This document shows positions 38,201 to 50,000 of a stretch of DNA of 64,000 bases, one piece after another. The stretch covers positions 14,995,342-15,059,341 of the forward strand of contig NC_135549.1 of the NCBI RefSeq assembly GCF_964340395.1, written 5' to 3'. Numbering within the stretch: position 1 is the stretch's first letter; every line of letters begins with the position of its first letter. The position numbers were made by a program, and so were the translations under genes. This DNA comes from Glandiceps talaboti. Taxonomy: Eukaryota; Hemichordata; Enteropneusta; Spengelidae. A model generated the notes under the pieces. That model did not search any database, was not told where the DNA came from, and saw nothing but the letters and a program-made list of their open reading frames with translations.

Positions 38201-41200
38201 GACCAAATTGTCCGCGTTCACTCAAGCTATCATACTCACCTGTTCCACTCTGTAAGTCCCTACCCCAAGTTGACCAAATTGTCCGCGTTCACTCAAGCTA
38301 TCATACTCACCTGTTCCACTCTGTAAGTCCCTACCCCAAGTTGACCAAATTGTCCGCGTTCACTCAAGCTATCATACTCACCTGTTCCACTCTGTAAGTC
38401 CCTACCCCAAGTTGACCAAATAGTTTGCCTTCACTCAAGCTATCACACTCACCTGTTCCACTCTGTAAGTCCCTACCCCAAGTTGACCAAATTGTCCGCG
38501 TTCACTCAAGCTATCATACTCACCTGTTCCACTCTGTAAGTCCCTACCCCAAGCTGACCAAATAGTTTGCATTCACTCAAGCTATCACACTCACCTGTTC
38601 CACTCTGTAAGTCCCTACCCCAAGTTGACCAAATAGTTTGCATTCACTCAAGCTATCATACTCACCTGTTCCACTCTGTAAGTCCCTACCCCAAGCTATC
38701 ATACTCACCTGTTCCACTCTGTAAGTCCCTACCCCAAGTTGACCAAATAGTTTGCATTCACTCAAGCTATCACACTCACCTGTCCCACTCTGTAAGTCCC
38801 TACCTCAAGTTGACCAAATAGTTTGCATTCACTCAAGCTATCACACTCACCTGTTCCACTCTGTAAGTCCCTACCCCAAGTTGACCAAATAGTTTGCATT
38901 CACTCAAGCTATCATACTCACCTGTTCCACTCTGTAAGTCCCTACCCCAAGTTGACCAAATAGTTTGTATTCACTCAAGCTATCACACTCACCTGTTCCA
39001 CTCTGTAAGTCCCTACCCCAAGTTGACCAAATAGTTTGCATTCACTCAAGCTATCATACTCACCTGTTCCACTCTGTAAGTCCCTACCCCAAGCTGACCA
39101 AATAGTTTGCATTCACTCAAGCTATCATACTCACCTGTTCCACTCTGTAAGTCCCTACCCCAAGTTGACCAAATAGTTTGTATTCACTCAAGCTATCACA
39201 CTCACCTGTTCCACTCTGTAAGTCCCTACCCCAAGTTGACCACAGTCATTCTTACCAATAGAAAACATCTCACCAGCCACTGTCACAATCAAGGTATGGT
39301 TACTTCCACATGCAACCTGTCCTCAAATACAGAGAGAGACGGTAATAATCAATACATGATCTGTACAGGAGATTAATATCACATTATCATATAGTGACTG
39401 AAACATTTTTCATCAGCTGGCTATATGTGAAAAAGAAACACTTTTTCCTCTCTAAAGATATTTTAGTTTATGCACCTTACTCAACTGCATTAAAAGTATT
39501 TGCTTCAAGGAACAAGTTCGAGATATTTTGGTTTTTTAATCCTCTTGATTTCCATACCTTATAAGTTACAGTTGGTATAGGCCTTCATTATTTTACAGAA
39601 AGGATTGTGTCGGGGGTATCCCTGACTGTTGTATTTCACAATGATCGAAAGGTTACATAACTAAACTAGCGGAATAATATGTAGTAGGAGTATGTTTTGT
39701 ACAGTCATATATTATATGTACTATTTTGTATCTTGCATTTCAGAAATTACACTCCTTGAAACACTGACAAATTTTCCAAATGAATTCCTTTTTATAACGA
39801 TATCTTTAACTAATTTGTTGAGGCACAAACTGCATATGCAGCAGTTTTCTTGACAAAGTTTACATTATTTTGTACATTCTTATAGGATACTATGTTTGCT
39901 TGATCCCCCACCTGTTTAATTCTGTTGATAATGTTATTATCAATGGGTCTTGGTGTAAGATGAACTGTTTCATAAGCTTGTGGTTTCACTGGTGAATGAC
40001 TACCACGACGTCTTCTACTTTGGAGTAGTTTTTGTCTGAGAGAGGCTGGATGTGAGCCCCACACATAGATCAGTTGAGGACCAGTTGTAACAGCAACCTG
40101 AAAACCAACAAGGACAGTCCTTAATAATGTCTTTAGATGAGTCCAGATATAGCTGAGAACTAGCCTTACAAATGACTTCTCTTCGTACTCATTATTTATT
40201 CAAATATGAATTTCTTTATGTTTATGATTGACAGATTTTGATGACACCTAGATTTTTTATGTATACTGTGATATGTAATGTTTGCGTCAGTGTTGTAGGA
40301 CACACTTTTAACATTCTGAACATTACTGACTAAATATCTTCATGGAATCCTTTAATTCAACCAAATGCTTTGTTAACGGCAGTAAACTGTCTAAATCGAC
40401 CTTGAGTGGGACAAAATTTCATGGTCAGTTTTTAGAGCGAGTCAATTTAGTCAGGGTGGGCGTGGCAGATCAAGACAATCATATAACAATGGCATGGTTC
40501 TCCAGACTACCCAGATGAATTAACGAACACCACTTTTGTGTTCTTACAGTTTTGCTTAGACATTTTCACACACACAGGTAAATTGATTCAGAGACATGAA
40601 AAATAAAATCAGTTTTTACATGAATATAAATGCATTTTAACTGATTATCCTACTTTAGCTAGAGAAAGTAAACAACTTGTATTGACTATTGTTTGTCTTG
40701 TCAACGTAAATTTATCAACTTACATTGTGGAACAATCCACTTGAAACCATGACTACTTTATAATCTTTCAGTGCCATGACAACAGTTGGTAAGGACTGCT
40801 TCTCTATTTCTCCATCACCAAGCTGACCAAATCTATTGCATCCAAAGGTCATGACCTGACCTTCTAAGGTCAAGACAACTGAGTGACAGCATCCAGCACT
40901 GATTTGGGTCACTTGAGAGTCAGCAAGTGCTTGTACAATCTTAGGTATGGGCTGATCATAGGGGTCACCATGACCGAGTTGTCCATGTACACCCCATCCC
41001 CAGCTCCAAACTCTACACAATAATAGACAGGGAACTTTGTATAAGAAATTGTGAATTTTAACATTGATATTTGAAAAGCAATATTTCGCCACTTTTTAAA
41101 GTATCCTTCTGGTGTGATTATGACCAGTCTTTGACACCATACAGTAGATAATAGTGGATGTAAATTTCATACCAAAAGTAAATTAAACGATTTATGCATG

Positions 41201-44200
41201 CATTGATGGTCACCAATTCAATGTACCTGCAATAGAATTTTACTGGCTGCCTAGGCACGTAAAAAAGTAATAACGAAAATAACATTGATATCTTGGTTGA
41301 CACATGCATTACAATAAGTGCATATGAGAATAAGTCAACCTTCAGGTTCTTTCTAGCATAAGATAAAATGCTATTACAGGGACTGAGAATTATGATATTA
41401 AATGTTATGCATGACACATAGTTTTAACCATCTAATTTCTCTGATGATCGTTGAATTCTTAAAGAGGAGAAAACAAGTGACAAATTGTTCATACAAGATT
41501 TACCTGTGGTCTTGGCACAATGCCAACGAAAATAACATTTGATATCTTGGTTGACACATGCATTACAATAAGTGCATATGAGAATAAGTCAACCTTGGGG
41601 TACTTTCTAGCATAAGATAAAATACTATTACAGGGACTGAGAATTATGATTTTAAATGTTATGTATGACACATAATTTTAACCATCTAATTTATCTGATA
41701 GTCGTTGAATTCTTAAAGAGGAGAAAACAAGGAACAAATTGTTCATGCAAGATTTACCTGTGGTCTTGGCACAATGCCAATGAATGGTACTGTCCACATG
41801 CTATGGCTGCAATTTTATGGTTTGATAGTTCAGTGATTTCTACTGGTCTAGTCTGGGTGTGACTGCTTCCTATACCAACTTGACCATACTTGGATGAACC
41901 CCAGCCATACACCTAGGAGATAGACATTGAAGTCATCAGTCAAGGGTGATTTGATGTTTTTGCTGTTTCAAAGTATCAGGTAAGCATGATGAAGAAATAA
42001 ACATTATTTTTGCCCTAAATGTAGACAACTTAGTTTTAGTCACCAAATCTATTTAACTCACAGTTAGCCAGTCTGTCTCTGATCATTCACTGTGTCCGTC
42101 TGTTTACCTGTCTGTCTGTTTGTCCATCTGTCTGTACTCTTTTCTGCTTCACTGACACTGCTATTTTTAGTTTTAGAGTAATTGGTGATTCTACTATCAT
42201 GGAAAACACTAAATCAACATGCAATGGTGTGAGTTTCATTTATTTTATTATTGTCATTTTTTATGAAAACACTAAAACTGTGGTAGCTTGTAGCCCGTTG
42301 ATCATTTTGGAATGTATGCCACAGAGGTGTGATGTTTATCAGCATTACCCGGTACATGCAATAGTAAAACAATACTAATCACAAACAATGTGTACCTATG
42401 GATGGCAATACTGCTAATGTTCTTGTTTTGCACATAAACCAGTCTTCACATACAGAATGGAATGGCTTATGTCTCATTCTACACAAAAAAATTTATTCTC
42501 GGAAAATTCTAGGAAACATGTAGTTCTGTTTAAACTCACCCCTTGTTGGCAGAGAGCTAGAGTGTGTTCCCTTCCACATGCAACTGATAATACTTTGATC
42601 CTGTGCATATGTAATGTCTCTACTCTGAATGGAGTAACTTTACCCTCATCTACAATGATTTCACCATGGCCCAGTCTGTGAAGGAATCAATGACAACTTT
42701 TAGTGCATTTTCAAATAGCGGCTAGTTTCCCCTTGCACTCTCTATCAAAATAAAGTGTGCCTCACATATCTACAATGGCACTCTGCAAAATTATTGAAGT
42801 GCAAAAATAAATATGTCCGGACTATTTTAGATTTTGTGAAAATGGTTCATTCACGTGACATCAAAAGGTGAAATGTTTACCTTCCACTGTGTGCTTTACC
42901 CCAGGTGTAGAGATCACCATGGCAGACAGCTGCGGCATGGTACTGACCACAACTCAGTAAAGTACTTTGTTTAGCAACACGACTGGCTCTTCTTGGACTA
43001 CTCAGTGGTGATTGTGGTGGACTGGTTAGTGATGTGTCTTCCTGGTATCCTGCAAATGATCTATACATACACCAGATAGTTAGTATTCAATTTAGTCAAA
43101 AGTCAAAATATCAAAAATCAATCATGAAATAGTCAAAATGTGTCAAAAACAGGCAAAATGATGTACCAATGCAAGACACCTGTGTTTCTATGCAAATGTT
43201 GGTATCTGATAATCATAAAATTGAACGGAGTTCTCATAAAATCACATGTAGTAATTTTATTTCATAGTCACATTCAGTCTACAGACTTGGCTATCTGGCT
43301 TGGGAATCTCTTTCGCCAGAATGTCTGCTGTGCCAATGTGCTGATCCAGATAGCCAAGTTTCTGGGCTAGATAACAGACTTAGCCTGACATTATAAGGTG
43401 ACCGTTCAACTTTCATTCATCTGTTACCATGACATTCACAGCTTTATTTTGATATAGTGATAGTAACTCACCCAGCATGAATTCTCCTGATCACCTGTCT
43501 CTTGTAATTTAGTACCAGTAAAACCTCCAGGAAGAATTCAACCAGGGTTTCTAATCTCAGTTGGTTTATATCCTGTCATACAAAAAGATACAAGACAGCC
43601 ATCAAAGTAAATATCTCTAACCACAGATGTTCTATGTAATGTAATCAGATGGCATGATCAGATGGACATATTTCTGACTACTATTAGCGCCCTCTATTGA
43701 CATAAGCAGGCAGTGATGTAACAGGATGGAAACAATTCATTCACTACATATAGTAATAGCTCTACAGATTTCTAGCTATGAGAGAGAAATTTGAATCTGA
43801 GATATACACAACCCTAGTAAGACTGCAAAGGTGAAAACTTACATGTACATGAGATCCTGGTTCACTGGAGGATGTGCTGAATGAACTGAATGTTGATGTT
43901 ATTGAGCAGAGTGATGAGGATCTGAGGATAAAGACACAACATTCAAACTCAAGTAGTAAAGATATTTATGATGAAGTAACTTTATCTACAGTACTTACTA
44001 TCACATGAAACAATTGATTTTAGTATGAATATTACACAGTGTGTTAGTTTTAGTTAATTTGTATTTTTATGGCATCAAGTATATAACATTATCAAATCAA
44101 AGTATACTGTTCTTTAAGAACCTGATATACATACATTGATTGTTCTGTACTTTTCAAAACAGATTGAGGTGCTGATATGACAAACAATATATATATATAT

Positions 44201-44444
44201 ATATTGTTTGTCATATCAGTACCTCAATTATGTATTCCATTTTTCTAGTGATAACATTGTTGTTTAGGCATGATATATGTGTAGCTGAACAGTTGGTGTC
44301 CATGCATGAAGCAATGTTTAGGCATACAAAAATGTTGGTGCATATGCTCACAAAAATGTGTACAAGTCCATTTTTATGACTGCTGGCACTGTAGTACCAC
44401 TATACACTTTATGTGTTAATTTTTTAAGTCCTACAGTTTTTGAC

Positions 44445-44519
<75 letters not shown>

Positions 44520-44532
44520 ACACATGCACGCA

Positions 44533-44563
<31 letters not shown>

Positions 44564-47009
44564 TTATGCATGTACACTTTGCCATGCTTATAACACTACT
44601 GAACCTCAGTTCAGTTGTGCTAATCAAAAACAATTTAACTTTGACATGAACAAAGTTACAAAGACTCATAAACCTCAATTTAATAAAAGGACCTTTGTAT
44701 TCAACAACTTTGGAGAAGCCAGGATGTGTCCAGTGACATATTAACCAAAGAGGAAAAACACAATATTCAATGCAAGTTAAATATAATCATCACCTTCTTC
44801 TACTTTGGATAGCTGCCTTCTGTAGGTGCATTTTCATACTTGGTCTGGAAGGATCAAACAATTCTGCAAGTCTTAGTACGGTCTCCACATCTAGTTCTCT
44901 CAGACAAGACTTCATGGCTGTTAGGTATTTGTTAGTGTACTCAGGCTGTAAGACAAGTTATGAATTGATAGGTCAGGAGAAGTGTAACAATATAGCCTGG
45001 ATGTAGAAAAGGAGCATGACATACATGTGTCATATGTCAACAAACACATTCACATGAAAATGACCTGCTAGTCACCCAGTTGGAATCATGGTAGAAGCTG
45101 ATACACAATTTTGACTCAAATTAATGGTGAGGTGTCTGTATTTCATTATGTTGATGAAATCTACATGATTTGAATGAAAGCTACATACTAGATGAAAACC
45201 TAACTTAAACAAGGAAATTCAATTTTTATTTGCTGGTAACATTTGAGGTAGATTGTCACTCTGTGCCTTTCATCTTTGGACTGAGAAAGACATACATTAC
45301 ACTCATACCTGTGCCAGGCTTGTTAATTTTTGCAGATACCACAACAATAACCTAATTGTAATATATCATTTACCTCATTCAGGAGATGATAGACCAAATC
45401 AGCTGATGTCAAACATTGCAACAACGTGCCTGTACTGGTTGCCATGGCAACAGAGAATTCCTGACTCATCGCCCTAGTAGTAGAGTCAATACCTAGTTGT
45501 AAGGTACCTTTACTGATGATGAGGTCAAGGGCATCACCTACATGACCACGACTCTGAAAGGAAAAATAATCGTAAAAGACTTGTTGTTCCAAGACACAAC
45601 TGTTTTCACAAATACCAAATAAAATTGACACAAGATTCTTGTTATAACTGTGGCTATGAATTGGACAATAAAAATCATCTCTAATGTACTTGAGGAGTGA
45701 GAACTGAGATGTCAGAATTGGTACGAGATAGGATCTTATACTTACCTTTGCTATGTCCATCAAAATTTCATACATTCCATGTTCTGCTAGTAAGTTTAAT
45801 GCCAGCAGTACATTGTAGTCAAAACTATCTGTCAAGAATTGTCTTTAAAAAAAGTAAGAAAGAGAAAATCAAATTAATTATTATGTTGTATATGTTTGGT
45901 ACTTCACAAAATCAAACCATCCAGTTCCTGAAATCATAGCACATTGACACACCTTATCAATACCTTACTGTAAATGTATAGATCATAATGTTGTCACTAT
46001 AGCATATAACTTTACTGTAACACATATAAACTGTGAAATGTCACATTATGCCACATCATATCACATCATACAAACAGTGCATTAATTTGCCCTGATTATT
46101 ATTTCTCTTCCAGCAAAACCTGTTGTTTTTTAACATAAGAAACTCCACAACAACTATTGATGAATGTGAATCAGCTACATAGACATTTCTAGGTGTCTCC
46201 CTTTACTCTCTACAATCTTGTCAGTACTTCAATAACACCAAAAAATGCACCATCTATAAACATAACAACACCAAGTGTACAAACCTGAAAGTCATTTCTA
46301 AATGTCTGTCTTTGCTCTCCACAATTTGTTGTATGTAACATTGTACGGCCAGGTTTGACAACTCTTTCCTTTCAGTGGGTAACAACTCAGCTGGTCTGTT
46401 TAACACAAGTCTTAGGTGGGTCAAGATCTCTTTCATTCTTCCATATTTGGCAAAACTGGATATTCTTGTCATGTTGTCACACTATGCAAGAATGAATGTA
46501 AATATGGAGTACTGTCAGTTTTACAACATATCAGTGGCAGTCAACAACAAGAAAGTCACTTTGTGGATAGCGATTATGATACATAGATACTCATTATATC
46601 CTAATAAAGTCACAGTGTATAAATTGAAAGGACATTTGTCTATATTAAACTGGTGTTCTGTATTTTTATGACACCACTGAACAAACCAGACTTTAATAAT
46701 TTGGTGTTTTGATCTTTCTGTGTCTGTCTCTGACAATATATGACCACAAAGTGTGATTGAAGCATAGCAATGTAAAGTTTGTCTCCTTCTTTTGAGTAGT
46801 CATTTATGTGACTCATACTTCATTAACTATGAAAACTTACAGTACTGCATTCCAAGATTGAAAACTATAATATTTACACATATACCTTGAAAGATTGAAG
46901 CGTTACATTCATTCATCTTTCAGAAAACTTTGAAAACAACATTACACAAATAAAATTTGAAGAATTCTGTGGAAAGTTCAAAATCTATGTAATTTTCATA
47001 AAATATTTA

Positions 47010-47061
<52 letters not shown>

Positions 47062-50000
47062 GTTGGGGGGGGGGAGTTGGGGGGTTCATGAAAAAAGTTT
47101 GAAAACATGTACATTAAGATTGACACATACCTTGGAAAGATTAAAGAGTTTCATGGCCTGGTTATATTCTCCTCTTGAAAGTCTCAGTTTAGCACCTGTT
47201 TCATACAATGTATTAACATCTAGACTCAACACAATACCAAGTTGATCAGCTAAGGAGCAATCACTATACTCAACTGCTAACTGAAGGAATAGCTTCTCTG
47301 GAGATACTCTACAAAAATCAGAATAGACTTAAAGAGGATTGTATAACATTTATGTAATAATTTACTGTAATATACAAATACTAACACTACCTCTAGTAAA
47401 ACCTATGAATTATACAGGAGATATTTTAACATAATTATCCTCATTATTACACACACTGTATACTAACATAAAGTAAACATGTACAAACCAATTTACATAC
47501 ACACAATCAAAAAAAGATACACACAAAACTCGTGAACAGCCAGACATCTTGGAAATAAACACAAAATGCACAGACACCTCTAAACTCAAAAACTCTGGCT
47601 TGTACTTGTAACTTCCCTAACTCTGATTCCCCACTCTTCTAAAATCGTTCACTCTGGTTATCCCACCCTTCTAAACTCATAATCTCTATGGCTATCCATT
47701 GCTTCTTACTTACTTACTCTGGCTACCCCATGCTTACTTACTCACTCTGGCTATCCCATGTTTCTAATTTCAAAAACTGGCTACTGCATATTTCTTAAAC
47801 TCTCTAACTCCTGCTGCACCATACTTCTAAACTCACAAACTTTGCCTACTCCATGCTTCATACCTTGGTCTACATTGATATACAGCAGCATCAGTTACTA
47901 CAATACAACCGTCTAACACCGTATCTTTCTGTGACTCTATATATTCAGCTGTGCTGCTAGCTAGGCCTCGTCTGCTTCCTCCATCACCCTCTGTCACTTT
48001 GTGTCGTTTCTGTCTGTCGGCTAAATACCGTGATGGAAATCTCTCTTTGTAGATTTCAAGTATGTTTTCATCATCTGGTATTGAAAACAACTGTACTACT
48101 GCATCCATGCTGGTTTCTTCATCAACAGTAGGAGATGAAGTCTCTGACATTTGGTTGGAGATGACACTCAGACATACCTAATGTTAGATTAATAAAAAAA
48201 AACAAAAAACAATCAATGAATAAATGAACAACACTTATAAAGTGCCACACTCCCAAACATTACATTCAATCATGCTGAATCCTCTCTGATCACAGTCTTG
48301 GACGAGTTTGTGGACAGCAAACAGATGTGCTGAAAATACATGTATGATTTTGCAGTCAAATGCTTCCAAACATTATCGTCTACTCTTTTTTAAGCCACTA
48401 AAATATTTCCTTGTTTTGAGTAAACTGCATCATACTTTAAAGTATGCATAATAAAATTAACTTCAACTCAACAAGCTGTCATCTAAAATGTGTACACATG
48501 TATTAGGTTCTTCTTTAGGTTTGTTTTAACGGCCTACTTTTGATTAGGATTCAAACCAAGGTATGAAAAACAGTTGTTTGGCAGAGCTGGAGAAAAAGTT
48601 GGGACAGAACAAATGAATGATCCTATGTAATACTTATAAAAATGACACAAAAGTGATGGAATTGGATTAACCATTGAAAATATCTCAAACTGGGTATTTT
48701 GAGACACTATGCACTATGTCTTACCTTGTCCATATGATTAATCACAGCAAACATGAGTCTATCAGTCAGAACTATATGATCACTGTCAGCTGGCACTTGA
48801 TACACGAATAATGGCAACCAATTATCAACACTGGCATCAAACACCTGCATAGGAGTGAACAATTATTGATGTATGAATGTTATTTCATGACCTCACCATA
48901 ATCATGACATTTAACATGTAACCTCGTGTAACTTAGCTTTTAGTTTTGTTGTATGACACGAGCACTCTCATTAAATTACAAAAACTCATATTTTGAAAAA
49001 AAAAGAAATGTACGCATTGATCCACATTACAAGAAAAATGAATTTGTCAATTACTAGATCTGTGATTTATTTGAATCAAAACTAAATACTGGAAAGATTC
49101 ATAAATATGAATACCGTTATCTGTTTTAAGACAACATGATGAGGATGATGATGATAATATTAATATAATGACAATGAGGACGAGGACAACAACGACGATG
49201 TTGAATCATCAGGTCAACAAATGAATATGGAGAATATACTGTAACCAATCCATATGCAGCTCAGTGTTCATTCTAGATCACAGGATCAGCACATATGTTT
49301 TATAAAAGACCCTAATAAATCTGATGAATGCGGCCACACAGCCACATCGAAAAATGGACTCGGTTGTTTGCATTCTTAACTTTATTTTACCCTTGACATC
49401 AGTTCTAAAGCTACAATGCTACAAACTGTGAACACAAACCTTGACATCAGTTCTAATGTTACAATGCTACAAACCGTGAACACATACCTTGACATCAGTT
49501 CTAATGTTACAATGCTACAAACTGTGAACACATACCTTGACATCAGTTCTAATGTTACAATGCTACAAACCGTGAACACATACCTTGACATCAGTTCTAA
49601 TGTTACAATGCTACAAACCGTGAACACATACCTTGACATCAGTTCTAATGTTACAATGCTACAAAAAGGTAAACACATACCTTGTAAATGCTAGTTTCTT
49701 TATCATGTGCTGCAACATAGTTTCTACCTTTAGCATGTTGTACATTCAGCCTTACATAGTTTGAAAACTGTTTGAAAGGTACTGGGGCAAAATCACGTCG
49801 GAACTCATCTGTAATATCAGACAGACAATAACCAAGATATTATTATCACATTGAATCCTATTTGAACTGTTTAATTAAAAGATAACCATATTTAGATAAA
49901 TCAGTTAGCTGATTTCAAACCCAATACAATAGTAGGCAGTATGCTATATTGTGTTTGAAATATTGTGTACTAGCTTACAGATAAACAGAAAATGAGGCAA

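Larger units (their letters stand above)
35931..43060 (-). other. exons 18-25: complete seven-blade RCC1 propeller
   Basis: Exons in transcript order: 42881-43060, 42540-42675, 41758-41912, 40724-41012, 39912-40097, 39206-39316, 36459-36587, 35931-36134. RCC1 signatures occur in order: LYTWGKAHSGRLGHGE, VYGWGSSKYGQVGIG, VWSWGWGVHGQLGHGD, VMTFGCNRFGQLGDGE, IYVWGSHPA (degenerate), MFSIGKNDCGQLGVGT and TWVWGRADHGQLGLES. Between them are the usual C-G-x-x-H-x-L motifs (ACGREHTLAL, ACGQYHSLAL, SAGCCHSVVL, ACGSNHTLIV). Seven blades make a closed RCC1 propeller. The first exon also has a Ser/Pro-rich loop (SPPQSPLSSPRRASRVAK), a likely phosphorylation site. Confidence 0.9.
43472..48177 (-). other. 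exons 10-17 of the RCC1/RING-like gene: helical middle
   Basis: Exons in transcript order: 47864-48177, 47131-47308, 46285-46481, 45746-45842, 45374-45553, 44794-44945, 43843-43921, 43472-43572. The part from about residue 465 is rich in amphipathic helices, for example LAVEYSDCSLADQLGIVL, FDYNVLLALNLLAEHGMY and LETLVEFFLEVLLVLNYKRQ. This resembles clathrin-heavy-chain-type repeats in vesicle-tethering proteins. Exon 10 also carries an acidic, Ser/Thr-rich loop and a basic RYLADRQKRHK patch. The exon 16 donor could be at either of two adjacent GT sites; the one ending at 43843 keeps frame and has the better GTAAGT. Confidence 0.8.

Noticed and set aside
36750-39240. A CRISPR-like array (regular spacing of repeats)
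   Set aside because: The units are contiguous 71-bp tandem copies without unique spacers, in an animal intron.
49382-49694. Open frames on both strands with 16-residue repeats
   Set aside because: Explained by a 48-bp unit being a multiple of three. The frame continuing from exon 8 stops within ten codons of the donor.
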